Positions 42,982-53,163 of a stretch of 64,000 nt of DNA are shown piece by piece. The stretch is from Heliocidaris tuberculata (lineage: Eukaryota > Echinodermata > Echinoidea > Camarodonta > Echinometridae): the NCBI GenBank assembly GCA_025618425.1, contig CM046833.1, positions 5,011,207-5,075,206 on the forward strand, given 5' to 3'. Every line of letters starts with the position of its first letter. The first letter of the stretch is position 1. The position numbers and the translations under genes were made by a program. The notes under the pieces are model-generated. The model was given only the letters and a program-made list of their open reading frames with translations. It ran no database searches and was not told where the DNA came from.

Positions 42982-45900
42982 CGTTGTGTGGGTGTATGTA
43001 TGTGTGTGTGTGCGTATATATATTTTTTTTTCTTAAATTCATATAACAAGTTTCGAAATAATGAAAATTTTCATTTTTAATTTATAGATAAGCAGACCTC
43101 AAGGTCTTGATGAAAATGAAACATAAAAAAGAAAGTATAAGTTACATTTAGCTGAGTTTAACAAAAGTTAGGTTAGTGATAGAGTACGTTGTTTCATCAA
43201 TTTTTTTTTTTGTTTTTAGAGAGAAAAGGTATAAAATGTTTAGGGATACATGATGGTTAGATTCATAATTGCAACAAATTCAATCACGAATATTTCTACA
43301 TTATATGAATTATAAATATTAATTTCATCCTCCAAGTTTCCAGCTATCAGAAACCCTTTATGTGCCCTTTACAGATTATCCCTTTATAATGGGAGAAGAT
43401 ACAACCATCGTTTCGCTACATGATGCTAACCTCCTTGTCCTTTCTTGCAACGTCCTTGCCAACCCGAGAGCTTCTGTGACATGGTGGAATTCAGCAGGTA
43501 TTCCATTTGATGAGACAGACTGGGCCAATGAATCAGTTCAGGAAGTATCATCTACTGTATTCTCGACTAATATGAACGCTACGTTAACATTGAATTTGAC
43601 CAAGAATATATCTCTTATCGGCCAAACTGTAACTTGTACAGCTTGGAACGACGTTGGTGTTAAAAGCAAGCACTTCGTACTTCATGGACCTGCCAAAGGT
43701 TAACCTTTTAAAATTGTATATCATATCAAAATGACACAAAAACAACTATTTTTAGTAATGTGAAGTGATAAGATTTGATTTGAATCAGTTAAAACAATAT
43801 TTTCCTAATGATAGAATAATATAAATCTAAGTTTGTTTTCACCCTTAGAACGATGATAATATTCTTTTCCTGTATCTTTCTAACCGAAAAGTAAAGCAAT
43901 TGCATCACACTTCCAGACCCAGCCATTATGGACATTTTCAAATAACAAGTAATTTATAAGCGGTTGCTCATACACTTGCGTATATAAATTGGTTTAATAG
44001 GCACTTGAAGTGTTTGCATTCCTCAATCTCTACTTTGCCCTGGTTGTAGAACTTACAGTCACATTAATGCTATAATACCAGTGACATTGTAGAACCTTCC
44101 GCTAGCATTTCTTATGATGCATTAGATACAACTTCTTGATGAGGCAAGCATCTTACATTATTGTTCTTGAATAAGCTCGTGGAATGTGTGTTCTTTATTT
44201 ATTATTCCTTTTTCTTTATTTTCTTTATTTATTTTTTTATTTTATTCATTTTTTTTTGTTGAGATTGTCTGTTAATAGGAGTGGCTGGTTAAGGTTTGAA
44301 TAATAATCAAGTGCACACTGTACAATATTATTGCGTGGATATAATGAAACTGTGCGTCACGAAAGCAAAAACGAATCCCAACAGACTTTTTATATGCACG
44401 AAGATAATAGAACCGTAATGACGCTACTATGTGAAGTATATTGGTGTGTAGTCACATCTAAATTAATATATAATGATTAAACATTTTCATTTATCATCGC
44501 AAGAAGAAATAATGTTACATTACTTTCAATACAATATAACTTATTAAATCTTTGAATATGCTACTTTAACGAACACACACCCACGCCATTTGCAATATGG
44601 ACTTTAAGACGAAAAAGGAGAAGGAAAAAGAAAACAAAGACAGAAAGAAAGAAAACAAAAATTATGAGTTACATTTACATGAGATTCAAGCTGCATACGG
44701 GATAATAATTCAACGTATTCTTTTTTTGATTGAGGTCACTCACTATATATCCAGTGCATATACACATATATATTTATATATAGACATCATGTAATTCTAT
44801 CAAATTGATTTCATATTGATTTCAGATGATTCATTACCATATGTCCGCAAGCCTAAGTGGATCCTCTATGCAACAACTCATTGGTGTTTTATTGTCGTGT
44901 TTTTCACCATATTTATATATTGTTTCCTGAAAAGAAAAACAGGTATGTTTTATTCGAATGGGTGAATATCTACTCAGCATATCCAGTGACGTATTTCCTT
45001 GAAGATCTTTGAATAAACGGCGTGAATAATTGAGTTCTAACATGAAATTTTCTCTCCCCCTTTTCAGGTTAATTATTTTTCATATTTATGTATGGGCTAA
45101 AATAATATTTCTTGTTGTAAAGGCATGCAATGTCTATTATTTTGCCAGTGAGTATCCATCACTAAATTAGTATAATGTAACTGTAGTATAATCTTCCTCA
45201 TTGATATAGTATAGGATATATAGTATTTCTATTACACATGGGGAATAAATGAGAATTAGCTTTGTTTGCATAAACGATACATAGGCATATTCATATATGA
45301 CCATGTCACGAAACAGTTACTCCAATATATACCAATTTTTGAAGAAAAAAATTGGAACACGGGGCCCATTTTATTCCATTCCATTATCATTTCATGGGAT
45401 ATGCCCGTGTTTGAAATCGAAGTAGAGACTGTTAGTATGGATGGGTAGGTTTGTATTAGTATGTTAAAAAAATATAGGTGCACAGCCAGACACTTTCACG
45501 ATTCTGATCCTATTTAATCAGTACAGTAAATTACAAACAGTTGTTATGTTTTAGCTTAAATTAACGGATGAAGAAATGTTGGATTGATATTACACTATAA
45601 AATGAATGATTATTTGGGTTAAAAGGTATTACATGTCATCTTTATTTAAGGAACAGGCACTGACTTACCAAACTCAATGATTTCATCACAAACGCCTATA
45701 CCTCCTAACGATGTAGAATCAGCAAGTGGCATTGCGGTGAGTTTATTACAGTTTTACTTGTTTGGACCTCTTCTCCAGACATAACAGAGCAAAGCTGAAT
45801 ACATTTAGCATGAAATTAACCTAACTTGATAGATAAAGAAATTAAAAAAAATGCCCCCTTTTTCGTCTCAGTAATCCCTCCTTACGCATAGTACACCTGA

Positions 45901-47265
45901 TGTAATTTTCATTTCTGAGAAAAAAAGTGAATGAAAATGTAAACCTCAAAGAATATGTTCTATAAAACAAGTAATACACAACAGAAAGGAACAAATAGGA
46001 TATGATTTTTTTATTTATTTATTTTATTTATTTATTTTTTTTTTTTTTTTGCTTTCTTTTCCTATGAATAAAATTTTTTTTTGTAGGATAACATATGCGG
46101 ATAGGTAAAAATAGACATTTCTTTCTCAAAAAAAAAAAAAATTAAAAGTGAGGAAAATGGGGAACTTTATTTTATTTCAAAAGAAAAACAACAAGAAATA
46201 GTAATAATAATGATATTAATGACAAATATATCAATCATAGTAATTATAATAATAATAATAATAATGATTTAGTGGTAAATGGAAAATGGAAAATGTAAAC
46301 CTCAAAGAATATGTTCTATAAAACAAGTGATACACAACAGAAAGAAACAAATAGGATATGATTTTTTTATTTATTTTATTTTTAACACGATAAAAACTAC
46401 TTTCGAAAAATAAACTCAAGGGCAATTTCAAAGGCCTATTGTACTGCCCATAGAAATCAGGTTCGGATTACGTAATACGCCATTGTAATGTTCGCACATT
46501 TCTACGGGTGATAGACAGGGCTATTGAAATTGCCTTGAGTTTTTTTTTTCGAAAATAGTTTTTATCGTGTCTTTTGCTTTCTTTTCTTATGAATAAACTT
46601 TTTTTTTTCAAAGGATAACATATGCGGATAGGTAAAAATAGATGCATGAGACATTTTTTCCTCAAAAAAAAAATGAGGAAAATGGGGGAACTTTATTGTA
46701 TTTCCAACAAAAAAAAACTAGAAATAGTAATAATAATGATATTAATGATAAATATATCAATAATAGTAATTATGATGATAATAATAATGATTTAATGGTA
46801 ATTTCTTATATCATATAAATTTACTTGCAATAAGAAAGAAGAATTAAGTATGAAAACGAGCCCATCAGAAGACTGCCATTTTTCTCATATTTCTGTTTTT
46901 TAATTTTTCGCTACTTCGTTCTCTGGAAAAACAAGGCGGGATACGATGATGACAAAAGAAAAAAAACTACGGAACTTCCAGCTACATCAGCTCAGACTAC
47001 GCCTTCGACGTACATGCTGATGAATCCGATTAGACAATCTAGATCTTCCGCACCCTCCGAAAAGATTTCCGAATTTCCTATTGTTACAGACCAAATGGAT
47101 TGTTATGTCAGTCCTACATTTATTCGAAGAAAGATCTCAGTAGACGAAAATAGGGAGCCTGCATATGCTAATGCACCACTATTTCATGATGCCGTTAGAG
47201 GATCTTCAAACATTTTTTTTCGCCGTTCTCAAAGTCTTGACGATGTGTTTACAACATATTTATGA
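34034..47265 (+). CDS. Locus C: three-Ig membrane receptor with tyrosine tail; Ig1 disrupted
   Basis: Exons: Ig1 split into 34034-34188 and 40468-40589; Ig2 41953-42264; Ig3 43375-43698; TM 44826-44942; cytoplasmic 45651-45736; last 46936-47265 (TGA). Phases are 1-1 for Ig and TM exons, then 1-0 and 0, the same plan as locus A, so everything from Ig2 onwards joins in frame. The Ig1 exon is broken by a 6279-bp insertion with stops, so a transcript would have to skip it (phase 1-1 exons can be skipped in frame) or the gene is dead. Tail motifs: YMLM (a YxxM, PI3K-type SH2 site), CYVSP and AYANA. Ligand unknown. Confidence 0.65.
34189..34812. repeat. Left inverted arm
   Basis: Contains TTTGGCACAG, GGCGGCCATTTTTAAAAATGG (itself palindromic) and repeated AGGTCAAAGGTC, which resembles a direct-repeat nuclear-receptor half-site array. 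Mirrored on the right side of the insertion. Confidence 0.75.
35390..37740 (-). pseudogene. Decayed copy of the metazoan GCDTVSS repeat gene family (PIN-like nuclease motifs)
   Basis: Minus-strand pieces, N- to C-terminal: SKAQPEIAAEFNKGNF near 37700; DQAHKQNNGGVKSEDGAVGL, IIAGPKVARLTREFE, HHEQTKS and EQYDTFVTDRLLEQ (37117-37640); CGNLRQGTKSDL and VIILDGVVVV with VFLPYVEHQLQ (36756-37019); NKTELFAFLTKHI (36590-36754); TVDTDVVCLAIAAASN and ALPVFHALTGCDTVSS (35632-35845); KKGRAMDAIPPTRAA near 35430. Order and motifs match an uncharacterised family repeated in many invertebrate genomes. DTD and GCD recall acidic residues of PIN/FEN nucleases (inference). Frameshifts, stops and a LINE insertion make it non-functional. 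Confidence 0.7.
35846..36577 (+). mobile_element. 5'-truncated CR1/L2-like LINE with (ATT)n tail
   Basis: Encodes the C-terminus of a non-LTR retrotransposon RT: LQKIQNRAARLVLGAQKRE, LLKQLHWLPIKERTEFKLAL, then after a frameshift SFSYAGPAIWNTLPQHLRLC and KKKLKS stop (36248). A short 3' UTR ends in (ATT)n, 36505-36577. It splits the minus-strand GCDTVSS copy between the VVTTN and TVDTDVV blocks. Confidence 0.8.
37839..38043. mobile_element. Palindromic MITE, second copy of the TTGCATAAAACTT family
   Basis: Termini GGGTGCCGTTGCATAAAACT and TTTATGCAATGGCACCC. Arms of GTAACTTTACTATTATAG-type units with the same TTTTGATTGGCT centre as 5222-5382. Both copies are preceded by AGATCT and followed by TGATG, so the true ends may lie a few bases outside. 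Confidence 0.75.
38683..39396. mobile_element. MITE with TIR CCCTAAAAGGGCCGGG and TTAA-like site
   Basis: About 714 bp with 16-bp inverted ends CCCTAAAAGGGCCGGG / CCGGCCCTTTTAGGG. TTAA follows at the right and GTAA precedes at the left, so a piggyBac-like TTAA target is plausible with one mutation. C and G runs lie just inside each end. No coding frame. Confidence 0.65.
39401..40467. repeat. Right inverted arm region
   Basis: 39990-40467 is the complement of 34189-34660. 39660-39850 carries AAAGGAAAATAAAACCC and ATGAGAAAGTTATGAAAG, related to the 16184-16769 element and inverted relative to 34850-35005. Confidence 0.7.
40468..40589 (+). pseudogene. Locus C Ig1 exon, 3' part
   Basis: Reads TPNFAVICLTKDHGKILTCS then IITQRYYARIQSSVQLQVEG to donor G|GTAAAT in phase 1. 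Aligns with the E-F-G strands of the locus A Ig exon (TKADNGKELTC). With 34034-34188 it makes one Ig domain of normal length once the insertion is disregarded. Confidence 0.65.
40590..41952. other. Locus C intron, no gene recognised
   Basis: AT-rich intron between Ig1 and Ig2. No further exon or clear repeat was seen. Confidence 0.5.
41953..42264 (+). CDS. Locus C exon: Cys-rich Ig-like domain 2
   Basis: A 312-bp phase 1-1 exon (TTTATATTTTCAG| ... CAACCAT|GTAAGT), 104 residues. Cys27 (RFYCTTN) and Cys82 (SNISCCVSQ) are placed like the Ig disulphide. Eight cysteines in all (2, 11, 27, 82, 83, 90, 94, 98), with a Cys cluster near the end (SLCQAACSPICH). The usual C-strand Trp is absent; Phe42-Phe43 occupies its region. 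Assigned to Ig by position, length and phase. Confidence 0.6.
42581..42840. mobile_element. hAT-type MITE with 8-bp target duplication
   Basis: Ends CAGGGGCGACGC and GGCGCCGCCCCTG are inverted. TGCATAAG is duplicated at 42573-42580 and 42841-42848. A duplicated intron segment at about 44664-44760 carries the same flanks without the insert (GCTGCATACGGGATAATAATTC), an empty site. The interior is C-run plus AG-rich sequence, with no transposase. CAGG ends and 8-bp duplication are typical of hAT. Confidence 0.85.
42919..43030. repeat. Compound microsatellite (CG)n-(TA)n-(TG)n
   Basis: Alternating purine-pyrimidine over about 110 bp in the intron before Ig3; prone to Z-DNA or cruciform formation. 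A short version is in the duplicate segment near 44760. Confidence 0.8.
43375..43698 (+). CDS. Locus C exon: Ig-like domain 3
   Basis: A 324-bp phase 1-1 exon (TGTGCCCTTTACAG| ... AAAG|GTTAAC), 108 residues, with Cys25 (VLSCNVLANP), Trp37 (SVTWWNSAG) and Cys88 (GQTVTCTAWNDVG). I-set/C2-like pattern, the most canonical Ig domain of locus C. Several N-glycosylation sequons (N52, N68, N74, N78). Confidence 0.8.
43699..44825. other. Locus C intron with duplicated segment
   Basis: Holds T-rich low-complexity sequence (44200-44265) and, at about 44640-44790, a copy of the intron segment 42545-42960 lacking the hAT MITE. No exon seen. Confidence 0.6.
44826..44942 (+). CDS. Locus C exon: transmembrane segment
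   Basis: A 117-bp phase 1-1 exon (CATATTGATTTCAG| ... ACAG|GTATGT), 39 residues: DDSLPYVRKPKW, a hydrophobic helix (ILYATTHWCFIVVFFTIFIY) and CFLKRKT as stop-transfer. Same phase and position as the locus A TM exon. Confidence 0.75.
45651..45736 (+). CDS. Locus C exon: cytoplasmic linker
   Basis: An 86-bp exon, phase 1-0 (CATCTTTATTTAAG| ... GCG|GTGAGT), encoding a Ser/Pro-rich linker (TGTDLPNSMISSQTPIPP). Phase pattern equals the first cytoplasmic exon of locus A. Confidence 0.6.
45937..46800. repeat. Intronic direct duplication, second unit carrying a MITE
   Basis: Unit 1 (about 45937-46275) and unit 2 (about 46287-46800) share AAACCTCAAAGAATATGTTC, GGATAACATATGCGGATAGG and an AATAATAATGATATTAATGA tract in the same order. 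Unit 2 is longer because a 186-bp MITE sits at 46385-46570. Confidence 0.8.
46385..46570. mobile_element. 186-bp MITE with about 45-bp inverted ends
   Basis: Starts ACACGATAAAAACTACTTTC and ends with the complement GAAAATAGTTTTTATCGTGT; inner arms pair through CTCAAGGGCAATTTCAA / TTGAAATTGCCTTGAG. The sister unit 45937-46275 shows the site without it. Confidence 0.8.
46936..47265 (+). CDS. Locus C last exon: tyrosine-motif tail
   Basis: Phase 0 exon after GGAAAAACAAG|, 109 codons plus TGA. Motifs: TYMLMNP (a YxxM, as in PI3K p85 SH2 ligands), DCYVSP and PAYANAP, in a Ser/Arg-rich background with RRSQSLDDV near the end. The frame is open and joins the preceding phase 0 donor. No ITIM, so the signalling tail differs from locus A. 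Confidence 0.65.
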   Translation, partial: AGYDDDKRKKTTELPATSAQTTPSTYMLMNPIRQSRSSAPSEKISEFPIVTDQMDCYVSPTFIRRKISVDENREPAYANAPLFHDAVRGSSNIFFRRSQSLDDVFTTYL

Positions 47266-48388
47266 AAAAGGACATTACCTAGAAACCATAGAGTTTGTAG
47301 TATTGAGCATCTCCGTTATTTAATATTCCTACCCTAAATACATTCATATTAATCTGATTTTCGCATCAGGATGATCTACATTCATTAACCAAAAAAAAAA
47401 GAAAAAAGAAATATTTTTAGAAATTAGAAATGTTCGCTTCGATATAAATTTGAATGCATGTACATATTCAGAATAATTTGTAAGGTAGTAGTGTCCTCGC
47501 TTTTTGAACTTACATTACGGTAGTGTCTATTTCCAATTTTGTAAGGTAAAGAATTTCAAGACAGATTACTTTCTGAATCGTATTAAACATAGTGAGATAA
47601 CGTTCTGTTGCACAACATGCTACATCCATAAAAGTAAAATCTGAGAGAGGAAAAAAAAAATTATATATTTAGCATTGCCAATTTGAAATTGAAACTCGGT
47701 CCTATCGTACCACCGTCTGGTGGGTAATAAAATAAGTCTTCACATGACTCAGGTGACTTTTTCAACAAAATTAATTAAGCACTTTTTCTTTTCATTCTGC
47801 ATGTTTTTGAGCTAAAACCTTGTGCATATGTACAGATGTACAGTGCACACATTCTAGGAAAAAAAAAACTTCCTATTGTGTGGGAGATTAAAGGTCAGTG
47901 AGCAATAAATAATTCATCCTTGTCATACTGCATTGTGACTGGTCAGTTCCAGGAGAGGGACATCTTTATAATTGCGTGCGATGTTCTTGAACTGAACTAA
48001 AACGGATATAGCATGTTTTGGACCTAAACTCATTTATATGTCACCTGAAAAAAAATTGATTCATGAGAAATTCTAATTTGCCCATATTTCAATGTACGTA
48101 GCCATTTTGTTAATGATTACATTCTACAAGAACAAGAGTTTGATTAAAATCAACGAAGCAGATGTCAGAAAAAAAACAAAAGCATAACAAAAAAAAAGAG
48201 GGGCACAGAAGGAGCGCAGAGGGGGGTCAAAATAGCGACGGAAGCATGGGGTATAGAGGGAATAAATAGGGAGAGGGGAGAGGGGGAAGGAAGAGGAGTG
48301 CGATCTAACAGGATTTTGTTTCTACTTTACTTTCTTTTTCATGTAAAAGTACAACGTAAAGCCTGTATTTTGATAATAATTAATAATA

Positions 48389-48429
<41 letters not shown>

Positions 48430-50280
48430 AGAATGTTAGGTCAAAAGTAAATATGTTATTTCAATTCTTTGTTTTTCAAAATTGTGTCTTCAGAATAACA
48501 ATACGAAATGAACCACCAGTGCATCCTTAAAATGGATCCTTAATATGAATAGATGCATTGAATTACTGATTATTATTCATTAAGAAAGTGAGAGAAAGTG
48601 GTACATTAATCAAATTACAAAACATCATGGCAACATCAATATTATGATAACATTTAATGCACTTAATATTTCATTTACTGATCATGCATACGAAGATGCA
48701 TTCTAATATGTTACATAAATCGAGCAATATGAAATTTTATTCTTGTCATATTATGAGTGCGTATTTAACGTGTCGTTTTGGATATTCGAATAAAGTGTTA
48801 TGACGTGGTGCACTCTTTTTTTCACATACTTGTTCATGTCACTTTCAGATTTAGGTATGAAATAAGTAAAATATTTCACACAGGTTACTAATTTCATTTC
48901 AATCAAGAAAAAGAATAACAGCATGGAAATGTGCATACATTGTGTTTCATCTGCACTTACATCAACAAAAGCCAAAATAAAATTAGAGTATATAGTATGG
49001 ATTTGCTGATTATTGTAACTGATTATACAGTGATTATAAATATCTGATGTTTATTAATTTTTAATGGCTAAAACCAATGTAGATGGGACTAATTTTGACT
49101 AGAAAAAATCCACATCCGGGATATTAACAAAGATGTTGAGCAATATGCAATCCTGAAAGTAAAAGGCATCTTATGGTGATAACGGAATAACAATTTCACG
49201 GTTGAACAAAAAAGTTTTTGAACGAAGCTTTAAAATGAATCATACTTTTAAAAAATGGGTGAAGAAGCCTTAGGGTGATCAAAGAATGCCATTTGACATG
49301 AAAACGACAACTTCAAGTGATATGGCACAACGGCTTATTATAGTTTTGCTTTACAGAGAGTTTGCCATCTACATCTAATTCGTTACCCTGCTTCTCTATA
49401 TTTGGAAAAAATAAAACAAAGCATTCAAATAATTTCCTTAAAACTTGTGAAGGCTTATTTATCATGAGAAGACAGGTTTCACTTTCTTTGAGGTTCTAAA
49501 TGATAAATGATCTAGTACTTTATAAGAGTGTAGAAAGAGCATGCGAGTGATTCATATCTTCTATCATGGAGGAGAACGAGGTACAACATGAGATTTTGCT
49601 TTCGATTTAATTATAGTGAAAGGGATGTCAGCAAACACAAAATAAACTTTTAACAATGTATATTACTAAAAGATAGTAAACGAGATTGCGATGAGAGATG
49701 TTTTTTTTTTTAATGCAGAATGGGCTACTGGAGCCTGGTCAATCAATTTGATTTAAATGAGAACATAGAAATATATTGTAACATTCATTGACGATTTGTG
49801 CGTATAGAATAGAAAACACTTAGAGCATATAGAAAACACTTAGAGCAAATACAGATTCTTGGTAGAATGCAGAGACCTTCTCATTTTGCTTTAAGTGATG
49901 ATTAATCCCTTGCATTCATCCCTTGCATTTTTCATTTCTTATACACATAATTAAGTGTGATTAATCACAAGACCCTGAGATGGAAATAGATTGACAGATC
50001 ACTCCCGTAGATGTAATAAAAAATTGTTTAGTTTTGATATCAGAGGCTGATAAATGCAATCCACTTTTTGTGGAACACTATTTACAAATGAAGACTATGT
50101 AAACATAAACTTAGAACTGTTCTTAAGATAATTCACTAGTCCTTCAATTATGTGAATCCGCTAAAAATGCAAACTTCTGCTCAAGTTTATAGATAGCAGT
50201 GGTTAATAATCTTCAAAAGGTGACCTTACATAATCATGTGATGAATTTTTAGTTGTCAGCAGAGTAAATATATCTGTATG
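47266..50280. other. Downstream of locus C; no gene recognised
   Basis: The first few hundred bases are probably 3' UTR (AATAAA-like sequences near 47727 and 47904). After this, AT-rich sequence with a G/A-rich tract (48190-48300) and an (AAT)n microsatellite (48377-48426). No exon stands out on either strand. Confidence 0.5.
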
Positions 50281-51543
50281 ATTTGCAATCCCGTCCCAGT
50301 TGTCGGGGTTTTTATCATCTGGGCGAATCCAGCTTTTTGTAATGGTCAGAAAATTCCTGTCATGGAAAAAAAAGGGTCATCAGATTTTTCAGATATTTTG
50401 TCGTCTTTTTACTCCAAAATTTACTGCCCCAAAAGGTAATTAAATTTTGGGGTGTATTTTGACTCCGAAGTACGCTGACTAGCAGCAACATCAACAACAA
50501 ACAACAAAAATAAAAAAGAAGAATGAAAAACATCATCAGTTCGAATGGGGGGGGGGGGGAGCAGGGTGCACAAGTAATTGGTGTAGATTGCGAGAGGAAT
50601 AATATTAGGCCTACAGGAAACAATTGCATTTGGGTGGGGAGGGAGGAGTGCTCTTTTTTTTTTTTTTAACAAAGAAGAGAATGTAAAAACCCCGATTCCC
50701 CCTTCCCCTCCAAGATGACGGATGATCGTGTCTTCTAGCAGACGTCCTAACCGGGGGGGGGGGGGGGGCACTCAACATATTGGACAGACGGGTATGTGCC
50801 GCTTTGACGACCCCCTTTTTCAACGGCCGATTGCCGTTCTCAAGATACCCGAATTTCCATAAACTGCCGTTCTCACCCTTCTAATGCGTTCTCAAGATAC
50901 CCGATCGGATCAAAAGCGCTCGTCTCTCTCCGTTTCCCCCGGCGCGCCCCGCCCTTTGCTCACGCGTACGTACGTCCATTCACTTGCGTGCGCAATTGCA
51001 TATATGCATGCACTAGAATCCCCACACTATTTGTCAGATGCTGTCCTGTTCTTTGCATTAATCACATTCTTTATCTTTTATCTAGATTCAGTCCAGAGAG
51101 GAGCTACAATTTATTTAACTTTGTGATGCAAATGAGACTATGATAGTGAGTGAGCTTGATAGTTGGTTGAGTGCACTTGAATGAAAAAATGTGAAAGTAA
51201 GTTAGCTGGGAGTAATGTGTGAAGGGTTTCTCTGACTGTTTTAGTGTTACTGGGCAGAAGCCTTTGATTTTTCACAGAGGAAAGACCTGTTCCCCCTGTT
51301 GGCCAGCAACCTGTTGGCAGGATTTGCCAAGCTCAGAATTGTCAAGTTAAATTGTGGCTCCTCTTTTATGGGGACTTGGACACTTCCGCCATTGACCGTC
51401 TCCAGGCTAGACTGTATGAAACTGGGCGGAGCTCTCCTCTCCTGTGTGAAGCCTACTTAGTGACTGGCAATTCAGCTTAGTGATCCCAGAACTGTGTGAC
51501 CTGGGAAAGCTCCTTCGTGACCCACCTTGGATCTGTGTGACCA
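50281..51543. repeat. Dispersed repeat fragments with G/C runs
   Basis: Contains G runs (50546-50560, 50754-50768), AACCGGGG and GTTCTCAAGATACCCG repeated twice (about 50836 and 50890), a CG-rich patch around 50935-50990, then unremarkable sequence. The minus-strand Pro/Ser-rich frames derive from the G runs. Confidence 0.5.
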
Positions 51544-53163
51544 GGGGCCTGTTTCTCGAAACCAACGACAAGACAGTCATAACTTTATCCGCCAACTACG
51601 GAGATGTCCATGATCTTCCTAAACTGTTTCACGAAGAGCTAACTAGCTAGACATCTCGTGATATCGATACTATCGGCGAGAATAGGAGCCGACACGTAGC
51701 CTTGGTTGCAATTACACTATATTTTTAAAAGCTAAATTTAACTCAACTGCAAATATTTGAATGAATTAGGGAATAAAAGAAAACAGAAAATGTAGAAGGG
51801 TATAATAGATGCCAAATAATTTTTAAATTATGTAAATTACATGATAAATTCGCTTGTAAAATGAAAAATATGAGTGATTGATTTCATGATCGGTGAGCCA
51901 GTTTTACGTTGGATAGGTACCCCCCCCCCCGGATGTCGTGATTTGATAGTTTATAAAAATAAACCCATATATTTTCATTGTAATAATAATATGCTTTGAA
52001 TGTTTTATATAATGTTTTTGGGCTTGAGTATGATATGGAAATTACAAAAATATTCACATTATAAGTTTAAACACGTATATTTCAAAGTATTCATTTTAAA
52101 AATCGTTGATATAATCTATGTTTACACTGACATGGGTCTGAAAACCAGAGAATATGCCGTTGACTATGGCTGGCCTACCGTGTCATATTACAGTTCCCTC
52201 GTCGGATTTTAGTTCACCAAAGAAATCTTTATAGAAATCATTTACGAAGATCGCCCAATTATTTGTTTTCACACAAAAGGCACTCTTGTAATTATTATAT
52301 ATGACGTAACATGTGATTTTCAAGTTTATGGTAGCACGTCATTTTTCATGCTAATTGATCAGATATGAAAGACCCATATCGTAAAATAGCTTTGCAATCA
52401 GAAGTTAAGAGACTTACTAAATTCATTTTGACATAAAACATACCTAGCAACAGTTATGAATTTATATTTTTTCTAGATTATAATACTTCCCAAGTTCCCA
52501 TTGCTTATCAGTAAGGCTTGTATTTTTTTTCTTGCCCAATGTTTATTTGTCAATAGTTTTGTTTTTTTTCCAGTTTCCAATGATGGGATTAATTTGACAA
52601 GTTTTGGTTTAACTTTTTTTTTTCAAATCCCACCACATTTTGATACAGGCCTATCTCCTGTCAGTCTATTATTGTTATCGTTTTTATTATATGGTTTTCT
52701 TTTTCATTTGAAAAAAGTTCCTTTCATATTGAAATGACCTCAATTAGACTGTTGTTGGTTTGTTTGTTTTTTTAATTTTTATCCATTAGAATGTGGAAAG
52801 AGTGTTGATTCACTAAGAGTTAAGTGGAGACAAGCCTTGAACAAAAACACTATGTATTTTATATAATTTTCATAATATAAACATGGATAAATTCCAGATA
52901 AAGTGAATGCGTAGAAAGAGTTGCATAGAAGTATGTAGTGTCACTTTTTGCCTACCATAATCTACCCAATAAATAACATGTGATGGCGCTGTACGTCGAC
53001 TAAAAAAGATATGACAGGGTTGGAGGCGTCATAAGTCCTTAGTCAGGAAGTTGTCAAGCATCTTGGTAAAGACGGCTTCGTGAAACACGTAGCGGACAAC
53101 TAGAGAACTAGCGCTGCCTTAGTTAAGAACTTAGACATATGACTGTTTCGAGAAACAGGCCCC
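51544..53163. mobile_element. DNA element with 19-bp TIRs (GGGGCCTGTTTCTCGAAAC)
   Basis: Starts GGGGCCTGTTTCTCGAAAC and ends with the exact complement; further inverted matches follow (ACAGTCAT; GTTTCACGAAG). About 1.6 kb with an AT-rich interior and no transposase motif. Target duplication not clear. Superfamily unassigned. Confidence 0.7.
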
